Of a stretch of 64,000 bases of DNA, positions 1 to 8,715 are shown piece after piece. This DNA comes from Kiritimatiellales bacterium. GTDB taxonomy: Bacteria; Verrucomicrobiota; Kiritimatiellia; Kiritimatiellales; Pontiellaceae. How positions within the stretch are numbered: the first letter of the stretch is position 1; each line of letters begins with the position of its first letter. The position numbers were made by a program, and so were the translations under genes. Where the stretch lies: the NCBI GenBank assembly GCA_003246265.1, contig QKAU01000002.1:62001-126000 (forward strand), read 5' to 3'. Below the pieces are notes generated by a model. The model ran no database searches. It was not told the origin of the DNA and saw nothing but the letters and a program-made list of their open reading frames with translations.

Positions 1-1
1 C

Positions 2-778
2 AGGGCTGGAATGCCGAAGCTACAGGAGATCGTCGCGGGCACCAGCCGCTTCGCCAAGCTCATCGACCTGCATAGCCAAATCGCCGGCAACCTGCTCTTC
101 CTCCGCTTCGAGTTCACCACCGGCGACGCCTCCGGCCACAACATGTGTACCCAGGCCGCCGAGGCGCTGATGAACCACATTCTCGAATACCACCCCGATC
201 TCCAATACGGCTCTATTTCCGGCAACTACTGCTCCGACAAGAAGGCCACCGCCGTCAACGGCATCCTCGGGCGCGGCAAGTATGTTGTCGCCGAACTGCT
301 CATCCCCGGCAAGATCTGTAGCCGCTATCTAAAGACCACGCCCGAAAAGATCGTCCAGCTCAACATTCGCAAGAACCTGATCGGAACCATGCTCGCCGGC
401 GGACTGCGCAGCGCCAACGCCCACTTCGCCAACATGCTGCTCGGCTTCTATCTCGCCACCGGCCAGGATGCCGCCAACATCGTCGAAGGCTCGCAGGGCC
501 TGACCTTGGCCGAGGAACGGGGAGGGGACCTCTATTTCTCCGTCACATTGCCCAACCTGATTGTCGGAACCGTCGGCAACGGGAAAGGGTTGGATTTCGT
601 GCAGGAAAACATGCGGCGCATGGGGCTCGCCGAAACGCGCGACCCCGGCGAAAATTCTCGCCGCCTCGCCTGCCTCTGCGCCGGTGCCGTCCTCTGCGGC
701 GAACTCTCCCTCCTCGCCGCCCAGACCAACCCCGGCGAACTCATGGAAGCCCACCGCCGCATCGAGCGCGGGCAATAG
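2..778 (+). CDS. HMG-CoA reductase, class I type (5'-truncated by window edge)
   Basis: Reduces HMG-CoA to mevalonate with NAD(P)H, the committed step of the mevalonate route to isoprenoids. The frame is open to the left edge, so the N-terminus is missing. The visible part aligns by eye with the catalytic domain of the eukaryotic/archaeal class I enzyme. It contains a GDASGHNM cofactor/substrate segment, GNYCSDKK with the catalytic Lys, GQDAAN with the catalytic Asp, GTVGNG, and a C-terminal His in MEAHRR. Fni, MvaS and mevalonate kinase follow 2.5 kb downstream, separated by an unrelated secreted-protein gene. No transmembrane part is visible in this portion. Family assignment is firm; cofactor preference cannot be read from the sequence. 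Confidence 0.93.
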   Translation, partial: RAGMPKLQEIVAGTSRFAKLIDLHSQIAGNLLFLRFEFTTGDASGHNMCTQAAEALMNHILEYHPDLQYGSISGNYCSDKKATAVNGILGRGKYVVAELLIPGKICSRYLKTTPEKIVQLNIRKNLIGTMLAGGLRSANAHFANMLLGFYLATGQDAANIVEGSQGLTLAEERGGDLYFSVTLPNLIVGTVGNGKGLDFVQENMRRMGLAETRDPGENSRRLACLCAGAVLCGELSLLAAQTNPGELMEAHRRIERGQ

Positions 779-840
779 GAAACCTAGGGCAGGCAACGGT
801 TGGGTTTCCGTTAATGGGTGCAAGGGCGGTGTGTCCGACA

Positions 841-869
841 CCGCCGTGGACGGCGGGGGACAGTCGTCC
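841..869. repeat. GC-rich palindromic element, copy 1
   Basis: Two overlapping inverted repeats: CCGCCG-TGGA-CGGCGG (841-856) and GGACGGC...GTCGTCC (848-869, one G-T wobble). The second resembles the palindrome at 31692-31712. It lies 60 bp after the HMG-CoA reductase stop with no T-run, so it is not a standard terminator. It could be a dispersed palindromic repeat or a transcript 3' end. The rest of 779-1005 shows nothing recognisable. Confidence 0.4.
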
Positions 870-1005
870 GTACCAGTGAAATCGGCAGCGGCATCTCATT
901 AAAGCATGACCCCTCCATTTCTTTGCACATATACACTTAATACACGATCATAAATATCTTGTTTTGTGGTTCCCTTGCTGATAGATGGGATGGAAACCCC
1001 AACGG

Positions 1006-3255
1006 ATGAATCCCATGAAACGAAAACCAATTCTACTCAACCTCGTCTCTGTCGCGCTATTGATGTTCGCCGGTGCTCCGCTTCGCGCCCAGCTTACGGA
1101 ACCGGTATTGCACTGGACGTTGGAGGAGGGGGCGGGCACCAACACGGCCGAAGCCGTTTCGGGGGTAACCAACGTGGCCCATTTTGTCGATGGGGTGGCT
1201 TGGACCAACGGCCTCGCACCGGGCAGCAGCCATGCGGTCAATCTCCAGCTTTCGAACTCCGGCTACATCGATGCGGGCACCTTGCAGACCAACGGCGACT
1301 ATGTCGCCGCCACAGACGCAACCGACATGTTCGTTTTGTCCAACCAGTGGACGATCACCGGCTGGGTGGAGCTCGCGCAAGACAGCTTCCTATACAACGA
1401 CCAATGCATCCTGACCTCCGATACCGACGCTCCCGACTGGTGGCTGTTTTTCATCCGCACCGCCGGCCAGCTGCCGAACAGCCTCGGGTTCGACTTCAAC
1501 AGCGTCCGGATCGATAGCGGAATAGACATTCCGACGGGCAGACCCGTTTTTGTTTGCATATCGGGCGACCAGACAGCCTTGGCTTTTGGCCCCGGCATCG
1601 GGCATCGCTTCGCGGTTTGGGATGGCGCGGGCTGGCACTACAAGGAAGGCGTCCGTTACGAGAATATCCAGCTCGACGGGCTGGAGATCGGTTCGTTCAA
1701 CAACGGCACCCGGCAATTCGAGGGTACGCTGGACGAGCTGCGCGTCTACAATACAGCCTTGAGCAAGGCGGAACTCGCCGGTCTCGCGCTCAACAATGCG
1801 ATCGGGGGCGACCTGGGCGCAACCGTCACCGCCCCCGCCGCCTTGACCAACGCCACCAGCCTCTCCTTCGCCGTCCAATTCACCGAGGACGTGACGGGCT
1901 TCGACATAACCGATCTGGACTTCTCGATCGGCCCGTCGATCTTCACCGGGACGCCGGCCATCACCGGTTCCGGCAGCACCTACACGGTGACTCTTCCCGT
2001 GCAGGGATCCGGGCCGGTTTCCCTCGACCTGGTTCCCGGCAGCGGGGTGCAGACCCTCGGCGGGGATCCGCTCGTCAATCCCATTGCCAGTTCGGTCGTG
2101 GAGCTGGACCAGACCTCGCCCGCGGCAACGGCCATCACGTTGATCGGTGCTAATCCGACCCCCGCGCTTGTGGTCAGCTTCGATGTCGTATTCAGCGAGT
2201 TCGTCACGGGTTTCAACGACTCGAACGACGTGCTCGTCGCGCACTCGGGAACGGCCAACACCGGTGTTGAAATCGACGGCGACGGTTCGAACTATGTGGT
2301 CACGTTGACCGGCGTCACCGGCGCTGGCTCGTTCACGGTCGAGGTGGTTCCGGCCGGCGGTACCAGGGATCTGGCGGGCAATGCCGTTTACAGCAGCGTC
2401 ACCAGTGCAACGGTAGCGCATACCATCGATACCACGCCGCCCCAAGTGGTTGGCGTCACTCCGGAATCGACCGGACCGGTCACCAACGGATTCGCGAACT
2501 TCACCGTGGCGTTTTCCGAACCAGTGATCGGTTTCGACCCCTACGTCCACATGGGCTACGACTCGACCAATATGATGTTGATCGATCCATACGAGTACCA
2601 TTCGCTTGACGAAAGCAACTACACGGTCGTGGTTAATTGCGTTGTGGTCGATGGCGCGGCCAGCGGAACCTTCGATGCGCGGGTTCTTCCATCCCTCGAT
2701 GTAACCGACCTGGCAGGCAATCCGCTCCTGGAAGCGGGGCCCACCAGTGCCGTGGTCACTGTTTCCGCCAGCCCCTACCAGCTCTGGGCCATCGGCAAAG
2801 GGCTTTCCAGCACGAACTTCAACTATGCGCTCGATCCGGACGGTGACGGCCGGAACAACGCCATGGAGTTCCTGCGCGACGGCAATCCGCTCGATGCCAA
2901 CGATCCCGTCAAGCAGCGCATCCACATTGCCGAAGTCGCCGGACAACAATACGGTGTCCTCACCATTGCGGCACCCGATGGGTTTGCTTATGTCCCCGGC
3001 GAAGAGCCCGGAACGATGGAGTCGTATTTCCCGGATTCCTACTTTTTCATTTCCGACACGATCCTCCCCACCAGCGACCTTTTCGACTGGGTCGCCGGCC
3101 TCGCGCCGATCGTCGAGGACCCGTCCATCGCAACCCCGCCCGGCATGCCCGCGCTCTCCCCAGGCTGGTCCTACCGGCATTTCCGCTTCGCGGATCCGGT
3201 CGATGTCTTGCCGAAAGCCTTCATGAAGGGAGAAGCGTATGTACCCGAGCCTTGA
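1006..3255 (+). CDS. Secreted LamG / Ig-like repeat protein
   Basis: Probable exported or surface protein of about 750 residues. It has an N-terminal signal peptide (MKRKP, a hydrophobic stretch, then a cleavage-type APLRAQ). A concanavalin/LamG-like domain follows at about residues 25-260, then three bacterial Ig-like repeats (about 270-600), each with an 'F.V.FSE.V.GF' strand pattern and a 'DLAGN' turn. The C-terminal segment contains DPDGDGRNNAMEFL, a calcium-type motif common in secreted PVC-group proteins. ATG codons at 985, 1006 and 1015 are all in frame and none has a clear Shine-Dalgarno; 1006 or 1015 gives the most normal signal peptide. The gene sits between mevalonate genes without obvious functional relation. 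No catalytic residues are recognised. Confidence 0.8.
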   Translation: MNPMKRKPILLNLVSVALLMFAGAPLRAQLTEPVLHWTLEEGAGTNTAEAVSGVTNVAHFVDGVAWTNGLAPGSSHAVNLQLSNSGYIDAGTLQTNGDYVAATDATDMFVLSNQWTITGWVELAQDSFLYNDQCILTSDTDAPDWWLFFIRTAGQLPNSLGFDFNSVRIDSGIDIPTGRPVFVCISGDQTALAFGPGIGHRFAVWDGAGWHYKEGVRYENIQLDGLEIGSFNNGTRQFEGTLDELRVYNTALSKAELAGLALNNAIGGDLGATVTAPAALTNATSLSFAVQFTEDVTGFDITDLDFSIGPSIFTGTPAITGSGSTYTVTLPVQGSGPVSLDLVPGSGVQTLGGDPLVNPIASSVVELDQTSPAATAITLIGANPTPALVVSFDVVFSEFVTGFNDSNDVLVAHSGTANTGVEIDGDGSNYVVTLTGVTGAGSFTVEVVPAGGTRDLAGNAVYSSVTSATVAHTIDTTPPQVVGVTPESTGPVTNGFANFTVAFSEPVIGFDPYVHMGYDSTNMMLIDPYEYHSLDESNYTVVVNCVVVDGAASGTFDARVLPSLDVTDLAGNPLLEAGPTSAVVTVSASPYQLWAIGKGLSSTNFNYALDPDGDGRNNAMEFLRDGNPLDANDPVKQRIHIAEVAGQQYGVLTIAAPDGFAYVPGEEPGTMESYFPDSYFFISDTILPTSDLFDWVAGLAPIVEDPSIATPPGMPALSPGWSYRHFRFADPVDVLPKAFMKGEAYVPEP

Positions 3256-3339
3256 GCGGGTGGCCGCCTCCGCTTCGAACGCAGCATCCAAGATTAGGGT
3301 TTCCAAGCCTCGGCGAAACGGTGTAGCTTGGGTGGAAAC

Positions 3340-4368
3340 ATGGAACCGATCAACCAGCGCAAACTGGACCACATCAACATCGTCTCCGGCGACCGGGCGG
3401 TCGACCGCCAGCGTTTCTATTTCGACCGCATTCGGCTAAGCCACCGCGCCCTGCCTGAAATCAGCTTGGCGTCGGTCGATCCGTCGACCAAGTTCTTGGG
3501 CAAGTCGCTTTCGTTTCCACTGCTGATCTCCTCGATGACCGGCGGAGCGGATGCCGAGCTGGTGAAGATCAACCGGAACCTGGCCCTTGCGGCCGAAGCG
3601 GAGGGGGTTGCGCTGGCCGTCGGTTCCCAGCGCGTCTTCCTGTCCGATGCCGCCGCTTGCGCCAGCTTCGAGCTGCGGCAGCATGCGCCCAGCACGGTGC
3701 TGCTGGGCAACCTGGGGGCCGTCCAGCTCAACTACGACCTAGGGTTTGCCGACTGCGAGGCCGCCCTGAAGATCCTTGATGCCGACGGCCTCTACCTCCA
3801 CCTCAACCCGCTGCAGGAGGCGGTACAGCCCGAGGGCGATACCGATTTCGCCGATCTGGGCGAGAAGATCGCCACGGTGGTCAGGGCGCTGCGGAAGCCG
3901 GTCATCGTCAAGGAGGTCGGTGCCGGGATTTCGCCGGAAGATGTGGAACACCTGCTGGCGGCGGGCATCAGGCACATCGACGTCGCGGGCAGCGGCGGCA
4001 CCTCGTGGAGCATGGTGGAGAGCCGCCGCAGCGACCAGCCGGCCCTGGGCGAGCTGTTCGCCGACTGGGGGATTCCCACGCCGCTGGCGCTGAAATTGCT
4101 CAAGCCCTTCCGGCACGAGGTGCAACTGATCGCTTCCGGTGGTGTACGCAACGGCATCGACATGGCCAAGGCGATCGTGCTCGGGGCTTCGATGTGCGGT
4201 CTGGCACGTCCGTTCCTTGATCCCGCCCGCGAGTCGGCCGATGCCGTTCGCGCAGTCATCCGGCGGCTGAAGCGCGAGTTCACGGTCGCGATGTTCCTGC
4301 TGGGGGCGAAGCGGGTGGAGGAGATCAAGAACAGAGAGGATCTGGTGTTGGATGGATATTGGAATTGA
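3340..4368 (+). CDS. fni: Type 2 isopentenyl-diphosphate delta-isomerase
   Basis: FMN- and NADPH-dependent enzyme that interconverts IPP and DMAPP. The 342-residue length is normal for the family. Diagnostic segments are HLNPLQE...PEGD in the middle (substrate/Mg binding), VKEVGAGIS, and the FMN-phosphate loop SGGVRNGIDMAKAIVLGA near the C-terminus. The ATG at 3340 is preceded by GGGTGGAAAC, a plausible ribosome site, and is preferred over a TTG four codons upstream. The gene overlaps mvaS by 17 bp, indicating translational coupling in a mevalonate operon. Confidence 0.95.
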   Translation: MEPINQRKLDHINIVSGDRAVDRQRFYFDRIRLSHRALPEISLASVDPSTKFLGKSLSFPLLISSMTGGADAELVKINRNLALAAEAEGVALAVGSQRVFLSDAAACASFELRQHAPSTVLLGNLGAVQLNYDLGFADCEAALKILDADGLYLHLNPLQEAVQPEGDTDFADLGEKIATVVRALRKPVIVKEVGAGISPEDVEHLLAAGIRHIDVAGSGGTSWSMVESRRSDQPALGELFADWGIPTPLALKLLKPFRHEVQLIASGGVRNGIDMAKAIVLGASMCGLARPFLDPARESADAVRAVIRRLKREFTVAMFLLGAKRVEEIKNREDLVLDGYWN

Positions 4369-5524
4369 CCGTATCAGCTTCTATACGTCGAACTATTTCG
4401 TCGACCTCAAGACCCTCGCATCGGCCCGCTCGGTGGAAGCGGACAAGTACTATGTCGGGATCGGGCAGGAGAAGATGGGCATCCCGCCGCCCGACGAGGA
4501 TGTGGTGACGCTGGGCGCGAGCGCCGCGTGGCCGCTCAAGCGCGACGGCGAACTCGACGACGTCGAACTCCTGCTCTTCGCCACGGAAAGCGGCATCGAC
4601 CAGTCGAAAGCGGCAGGGATCTATGTCCACGGCCTGCTTGAAATGTCGCCGCGCTGCCGGACGGTGGAGCTCAAGCAGGCCTGCTACAGCGCCACCGCGG
4701 GGCTGCAGCTGGCCATCGGGTTCGTGGCGCGCAATCCCGGGAAGAAGGCGCTGGTCATCGCCTCCGACATCGCCCGCTACGAGCTCGGAAGTCCCGGCGA
4801 GGCCACGCAAGGATGCGGTGCCGTCGCCATGGTCGTCTCCGCCAATCCGCGACTGGTGGCCATCGATCCGGAGTGCGGCTACTACACTGAAGACGTGATG
4901 GACTTCTGGCGCCCCAACTACCGCTCCGAGGCGCTGGTTGATGGCAAGTACTCGACGATGGTCTACATCCATGCGCTGATCGAGTCGTGGAGGCAGTATG
5001 CCGCCCTGACGGGCCGTTCGCTCGCCGGTTTCGACCGCTTCTGCTACCATATCCCCTTCACGAAAATGGCCGAAAAGGCGCACGAGAAGCTCTGCCGCAA
5101 GTTCAACGAGCCGCTCGATTCGGAGCGGGTGCGCATCCTGCTCGACGAGTCGCTGCGCTACAGCCGCATCACGGGGAACTGCTACACGGGATCGATGTAC
5201 GTCGGCCTGGCCTCGCTGCTCGACACGGCGAGGGAGGATCTCGCCGGGAAGCGGATCGGCTTCTACAGCTACGGATCGGGCTGCGTCGGGGAGTTCTTCA
5301 GCGGCACCGTCCAGCCCGGATACCGCGATTTCTGCTGCGCCGAAGCCCATCACAATTTGCTGGCGAACCGCGCCGAACTGACGTATCAACAATACGAAGA
5401 CATTTTCAATTACGGGGTGCCGACCGATGGTGGGGAATATGTCTTCCCCCAGTACAAGACCGGGCCATTCCGGTTCTCTGGCATCAGCCAGCACAAGCGC
5501 GAATACGAATCGTTGATGGAGTAG
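4352..5524 (+). CDS. mvaS: Hydroxymethylglutaryl-CoA synthase
   Basis: Condenses acetyl-CoA and acetoacetyl-CoA to HMG-CoA, the second step of the mevalonate pathway. It has the thiolase fold, 390 residues. The catalytic triad falls exactly at the numbering known for Gram-positive MvaS: Glu79 (ATESG), Cys111 (KQACYSA) and His233 (CYHIPF). The gene overlaps the end of fni by 17 bp and ends 3 bp before mevalonate kinase. A C-terminal YSYGSGCVGEFF segment is also typical of the family. No oddities seen. Confidence 0.95.
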   Translation: MDIGIDRISFYTSNYFVDLKTLASARSVEADKYYVGIGQEKMGIPPPDEDVVTLGASAAWPLKRDGELDDVELLLFATESGIDQSKAAGIYVHGLLEMSPRCRTVELKQACYSATAGLQLAIGFVARNPGKKALVIASDIARYELGSPGEATQGCGAVAMVVSANPRLVAIDPECGYYTEDVMDFWRPNYRSEALVDGKYSTMVYIHALIESWRQYAALTGRSLAGFDRFCYHIPFTKMAEKAHEKLCRKFNEPLDSERVRILLDESLRYSRITGNCYTGSMYVGLASLLDTAREDLAGKRIGFYSYGSGCVGEFFSGTVQPGYRDFCCAEAHHNLLANRAELTYQQYEDIFNYGVPTDGGEYVFPQYKTGPFRFSGISQHKREYESLME

Positions 5525-5527
5525 CGC

Positions 5528-6532
5528 ATGAAGGCGATTGCACCGGGCAAACTGATCCTCAGCGGCGAACATGCCGTGGTCTACGGAAAACCGGCCATTG
5601 CCATGGCCATCGACCGCAGCGCCGTCTTCGAGCTGACCCCCCAGGCCGGGAATGCCATCTCGTTCGACCTTGCCGACGGCCGCGAAAGCGAATCGTTCAC
5701 CCTGCTGGCCCTGCGCGACCTCAAGCGCCGCGTCGAAAACAAATACCACCAGTTCCTTCGCGGCGAGGTCGGCATCCGCGAGGTGCTCGCCATGCCGGCC
5801 GATCTCTTCCGCTTCGCCTTCATCAACACGCTCGACGGCCTCCATCGCCAGCTCGATTCGGGCCTGGTATGCAAGCTGCGCTCCAGCATTCCCGTCGGCT
5901 GCGGCATGGGCTCCTCCGCCGCCACGGTGCTCAGCGAGATCCGCGCGATCGGCCACTACCTGCGGGTCGACTTCAAGCCCGACTGGTACTACGAGTACAG
6001 CCTCGAGGCCGAGAAGCTCCAGCACGGGCGTCCCAGCGGCGTGGATAGCTACATCTCGCTGCACGGCGGATGCGCCCGGTTCAGGCAGGGGGTGGCCACG
6101 CCCATCTCCCTGCCGCGCATGAAGATGTTCCTCGTCCAGACCGGCGTGCCTCAGACCACGACCGGAGAATGCGTCATGGCCGTCGAGCAGCGTTTCCGCG
6201 ACAGCGGAATCTGGGACGAGTTCGAGGCTGTTACCGAGGCGTTCGGGGATGCCATCCGGGCCAACGACTCACAGAAGGTCCATTGGCTGGTGCGCGAAAA
6301 CAACCGCCTGCTGTGCGAAATCGGCGTCGTGCCCGCACGCGTCGGGAAGTTCATTGCCGAAGTCGAAGGGTGGGGAGGATCGGCCAAGGTGTGCGGCGCC
6401 GGTGCCGTGGCGGGCGATGCCGGCGGAGTCGTGCTCGTCTTCGCCGACCGTCAGCCTACCGAACTGTGCGACAAATACGGCTATGGCGTCTCGCCGGTCC
6501 GAGGCGACCCTCTCGGCACCCGCATCGTCTAG
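5528..6532 (+). CDS. Mevalonate kinase (GHMP kinase family)
   Basis: Phosphorylates mevalonate to 5-phosphomevalonate. The 334-residue protein begins with APGKLILSGEHAVVYGKPA, the mevalonate-kinase N-terminal signature. It has the GHMP nucleotide loop PVGCGMGSSAA at residues 122-132, the catalytic Asp173 in RPSGVDS, and the third GHMP motif KVCGAGAVAGD near the C-terminus. Its position three bases after mvaS supports mevalonate rather than galactose or homoserine as substrate. The next two pathway enzymes, phosphomevalonate kinase and diphosphomevalonate decarboxylase, are not in the window; they may lie upstream with HMG-CoA reductase or elsewhere. Confidence 0.9.
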   Translation: MKAIAPGKLILSGEHAVVYGKPAIAMAIDRSAVFELTPQAGNAISFDLADGRESESFTLLALRDLKRRVENKYHQFLRGEVGIREVLAMPADLFRFAFINTLDGLHRQLDSGLVCKLRSSIPVGCGMGSSAATVLSEIRAIGHYLRVDFKPDWYYEYSLEAEKLQHGRPSGVDSYISLHGGCARFRQGVATPISLPRMKMFLVQTGVPQTTTGECVMAVEQRFRDSGIWDEFEAVTEAFGDAIRANDSQKVHWLVRENNRLLCEIGVVPARVGKFIAEVEGWGGSAKVCGAGAVAGDAGGVVLVFADRQPTELCDKYGYGVSPVRGDPLGTRIV

Positions 6533-6556
6533 GAATGGCGGCAGAGACGCGCCGGC

Positions 6557-6591
6557 CGTTGTTTCCCCAACAACGACCCGCAAGCTTTTTT
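6557..6591 (+). terminator. Possible weak terminator of the mevalonate operon
   Basis: A perfect 7-bp stem CGTTGTT-TCCCC-AACAACG lies 25 bp after the mevalonate kinase stop, followed after 10 bases by a run of six T. The distance between stem and T-run makes it suboptimal. Confidence 0.3.
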
Positions 6592-6669
6592 CCTGGTGCC
6601 TGCAACGCGGAACCCTCCATCCAGATGTTTGCTCACGGATTCCGTGGCCGGATCGACCTGGACAATCGT

Positions 6670-6686
6670 CTAGTAAAAAATACTAG
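6670..6686. repeat. Perfect inverted repeat CTAGTA-N5-TACTAG
   Basis: A 6-bp perfect dyad with an all-A spacer, ending 8 bp upstream of a consensus TTGACA box. The position fits an operator for the membrane-protein gene at 6757, but no regulator is adjacent. Confidence 0.35.
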
Positions 6687-6694
6687 CCATCCCA

Positions 6695-6722
6695 TTGACA
6701 AAACCTCATCGACGGCTAATGT
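6695..6722 (+). promoter_or_regulatory. Candidate sigma-70-type promoter for the gene at 6757
   Basis: A perfect -35 hexamer TTGACA (6695-6700) is followed after 16 bp by a weak -10 TAATGT (6717-6722). The transcript would start about 30 bp before the start codon. The -10 matches only three of six bases. Confidence 0.35.
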
Positions 6723-6756
6723 GCCGCAGTTAACGTGGAGTCATTGGAGGATGCCC

Positions 6757-7488
6757 ATGCTTAGGTCGTTCAGGTTGGTTGGAGTGGTCGTTTTCGCCCT
6801 GCTCATGGGGTTCTCGTCGCATGCCCTCTGGAAGATGTACGAATCGGGGAGCCTGTTCGACCGCTACAACAGTGCGCGCAAGGCGAGGATCACGCTGTGC
6901 GGACTCTCCCTGCTGGCACTGGGTGCGCTGGGGTATCTGGAAATATCGAGCAGCCGTCGCCGCGCCATGCGTCGGAGCTACGGTGGGCGGCACTACCGGG
7001 AGCGGGCTCCGTCCGAAGAGAAACCCGCGGATGCCACCAACATCTATGCTTCACACGAGTCGCACGACGCATGGCAGGGTCGCAGGACGCACAGCCGAAC
7101 AGCGCGCCGTCATGAACCCGTGGAGATGGCCGAGGTTTGGATGGGACTGCTGAAGGTGTGCGTGGCCGCAATACCGCTCTATTACGTGGTGCAGTTGCTC
7201 TGGCAATGGTTGCACTCCACGTCGGGGGAACCTATGCCTCCCATTGCCGTTGGGGGATGCTGCGCCGTTGTGGCATGGTCTCTTTTTACGGCCATCGCCA
7301 TCTACCGCCGCTTGCGGCGCGCGCTCGTGCTGGGGTATGCCCTGGCCATCTGCAACCTGTTGGTCTTTCCCGTAGGCACGGTGATGGGCCTGTTCCTCCT
7401 GATGGGCCTCGTCGGGTCCACGCCGCTTTTTTTCACTGCCGCCAAGGCGCGCCGTTCTGTTGTTCGCGATCCGGCCGCCCTGGTCTAG
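6757..7488 (+). CDS. Polytopic membrane protein of unknown function
   Basis: I do not recognise a family. The 243-residue protein has about five hydrophobic segments. Two are near the N-terminus (LVGVVVFALLMGF and ITLCGLSLLALGALGYL). A charged, Arg/Ser/His-rich cytoplasmic-type stretch follows at about residues 70-125. Three more segments lie in the C-terminal half. The ATG at 6757 is chosen because GGAGG ends 6 bases before it; the in-frame ATG at 6751 abuts the GGAGG and is too close. The gene is monocistronic with its own candidate promoter. Confidence 0.7.
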   Translation: MLRSFRLVGVVVFALLMGFSSHALWKMYESGSLFDRYNSARKARITLCGLSLLALGALGYLEISSSRRRAMRRSYGGRHYRERAPSEEKPADATNIYASHESHDAWQGRRTHSRTARRHEPVEMAEVWMGLLKVCVAAIPLYYVVQLLWQWLHSTSGEPMPPIAVGGCCAVVAWSLFTAIAIYRRLRRALVLGYALAICNLLVFPVGTVMGLFLLMGLVGSTPLFFTAAKARRSVVRDPAALV

Positions 7489-7626
7489 CCGGGGCGGATA
7501 TCCATGCTTTTGTCCGGATGCGCTGGAATTGGCGCACCGCGATCCACGATTAAAATCGATGGTGTTGGTTTGATTTCTCCCCGCCTCCTCCGCTAGGTAT
7601 AGCGCCATTCAACCGACGGAGCATCC

Positions 7627-8694
7627 ATGAACAAGCAGTCCAAGCAGTTTCTTGCCGACCTCATCAACAGCATTAGTCCTTCCGGCTACGAGGCGCCCGC
7701 CGCAAAGATCTGGAAGGCCGAGGCCGCGTCGTTCGCCGCCAAGGTCTGGACCGACACGCACGGCAATTCGCACGCCATCGTCAACCCCGGTGGCAGTCCG
7801 CGCGTGATGTTCGCCGGACACTACGACGAAATCGGTTTCCAGATATCCTACATCGACGACCAGGGCTTTCTCTGGATCCAGGCGCTGGGCGGCTGGGATC
7901 CGCAGATCGCCCAGGGCCAGCGTGTGCAGATCATGACGAAGAAAGGCATCGTGCGCGGCGTGGTCGGCAAGGTCGCGATCCACCTGCAGGATCCCGAACA
8001 GCGCAAGAAGGTCTCCGAGGTGAAGGACCTGTGGATCGATATCGGCGCCAGGGACAGGAAGGATGCCGAGAAGATGGTGGAGATCGGCGATCCGCTGGTG
8101 ATTGCCTACGGCTTCGAGGAACTGGCCAACGGATTGGCCGCTGGCCGGGCGTTCGACAACCGTGCCGGCGCATTCGTCGTGCTCGAAGCGGCCCGCATGC
8201 TTTCGACGCTCGATCCCGCCGCGGAAATCCATGCCGTGGCCACGGTGCAGGAGGAGATCGGGCTGCGTGGCGCCACGACCGCCGCCTACGGCATCGATCC
8301 CGATGTCGGCATCGCGGTAGACGTCACGTTCGCTACCGACCATCCGAACATGGGTGATGCCATCAAGCGGGAAAACAAGATCGAACTGGGCAAGGGCCCC
8401 GTGCTGACGCGCGGTCCGAACATCAATGGAAAACTGTTCGATCTGTTCGTGAAGACGGCCAAGGCGGAAAAGATACCGGTCCAGATCAATGCCGAGCCGC
8501 GGGGGACCGGAACGGATGCCAATGCGTTGCAGCTCAACCGCGCCGGGGTCACGACCGGGTTGGTCAGCATTCCGCTGCGCTACATGCACAGCCCCTGCGA
8601 AACCATCAGCCTCAAAGACCTGGAGCAGGTGGCCAGGCTGCTCGCCAAGACGGTCGCCAGGATCACGCCCAAAACCGATTTCGTCCCGTTCTGA
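7627..8694 (+). CDS. M42 family metallo-aminopeptidase (glutamyl aminopeptidase/endoglucanase-M type)
   Basis: Cytoplasmic di-zinc aminopeptidase, 355 residues, usually a dodecameric shell that trims peptides. Metal and catalytic residues expected for M42 are visible: His65 (AGHYDEIGF), bridging Asp177 (FDNRAG), the Glu209-Glu210 pair (VQEEIGLRGA), Asp232 (VDVTFATD) and a C-terminal His in YMHSPCE. The first motif has GHYDE where AHMDE is commoner. ATG 7627 follows ACGGAGCATCC, a good ribosome site. The older 'cellulase' annotation of this family is not supported by its chemistry. Confidence 0.93.
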   Translation: MNKQSKQFLADLINSISPSGYEAPAAKIWKAEAASFAAKVWTDTHGNSHAIVNPGGSPRVMFAGHYDEIGFQISYIDDQGFLWIQALGGWDPQIAQGQRVQIMTKKGIVRGVVGKVAIHLQDPEQRKKVSEVKDLWIDIGARDRKDAEKMVEIGDPLVIAYGFEELANGLAAGRAFDNRAGAFVVLEAARMLSTLDPAAEIHAVATVQEEIGLRGATTAAYGIDPDVGIAVDVTFATDHPNMGDAIKRENKIELGKGPVLTRGPNINGKLFDLFVKTAKAEKIPVQINAEPRGTGTDANALQLNRAGVTTGLVSIPLRYMHSPCETISLKDLEQVARLLAKTVARITPKTDFVPF

Positions 8695-8715
8695 GCGATC
8701 TTGGCTGCGGTACAC

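Noticed and set aside
779-831. Short sequences shared with other gaps (GAAACCTAGGGCA also near 46825; CGTTAATGGGT also near 49533)
   Set aside because: Matches are 11-13 bases, contexts differ and no flanking symmetry is present; treated as chance.
1390-3372. Long open frame opposite the LamG/Ig-like gene
   Set aside because: Composition is that of an antisense shadow in GC-rich DNA: no domain, no ribosome site, and the plus-strand frame has a signal peptide and recognisable repeats. Similar long shadows at 4325-6064, 21606-24359, 30542-33451 and 59969-62413 were rejected for the same reason.
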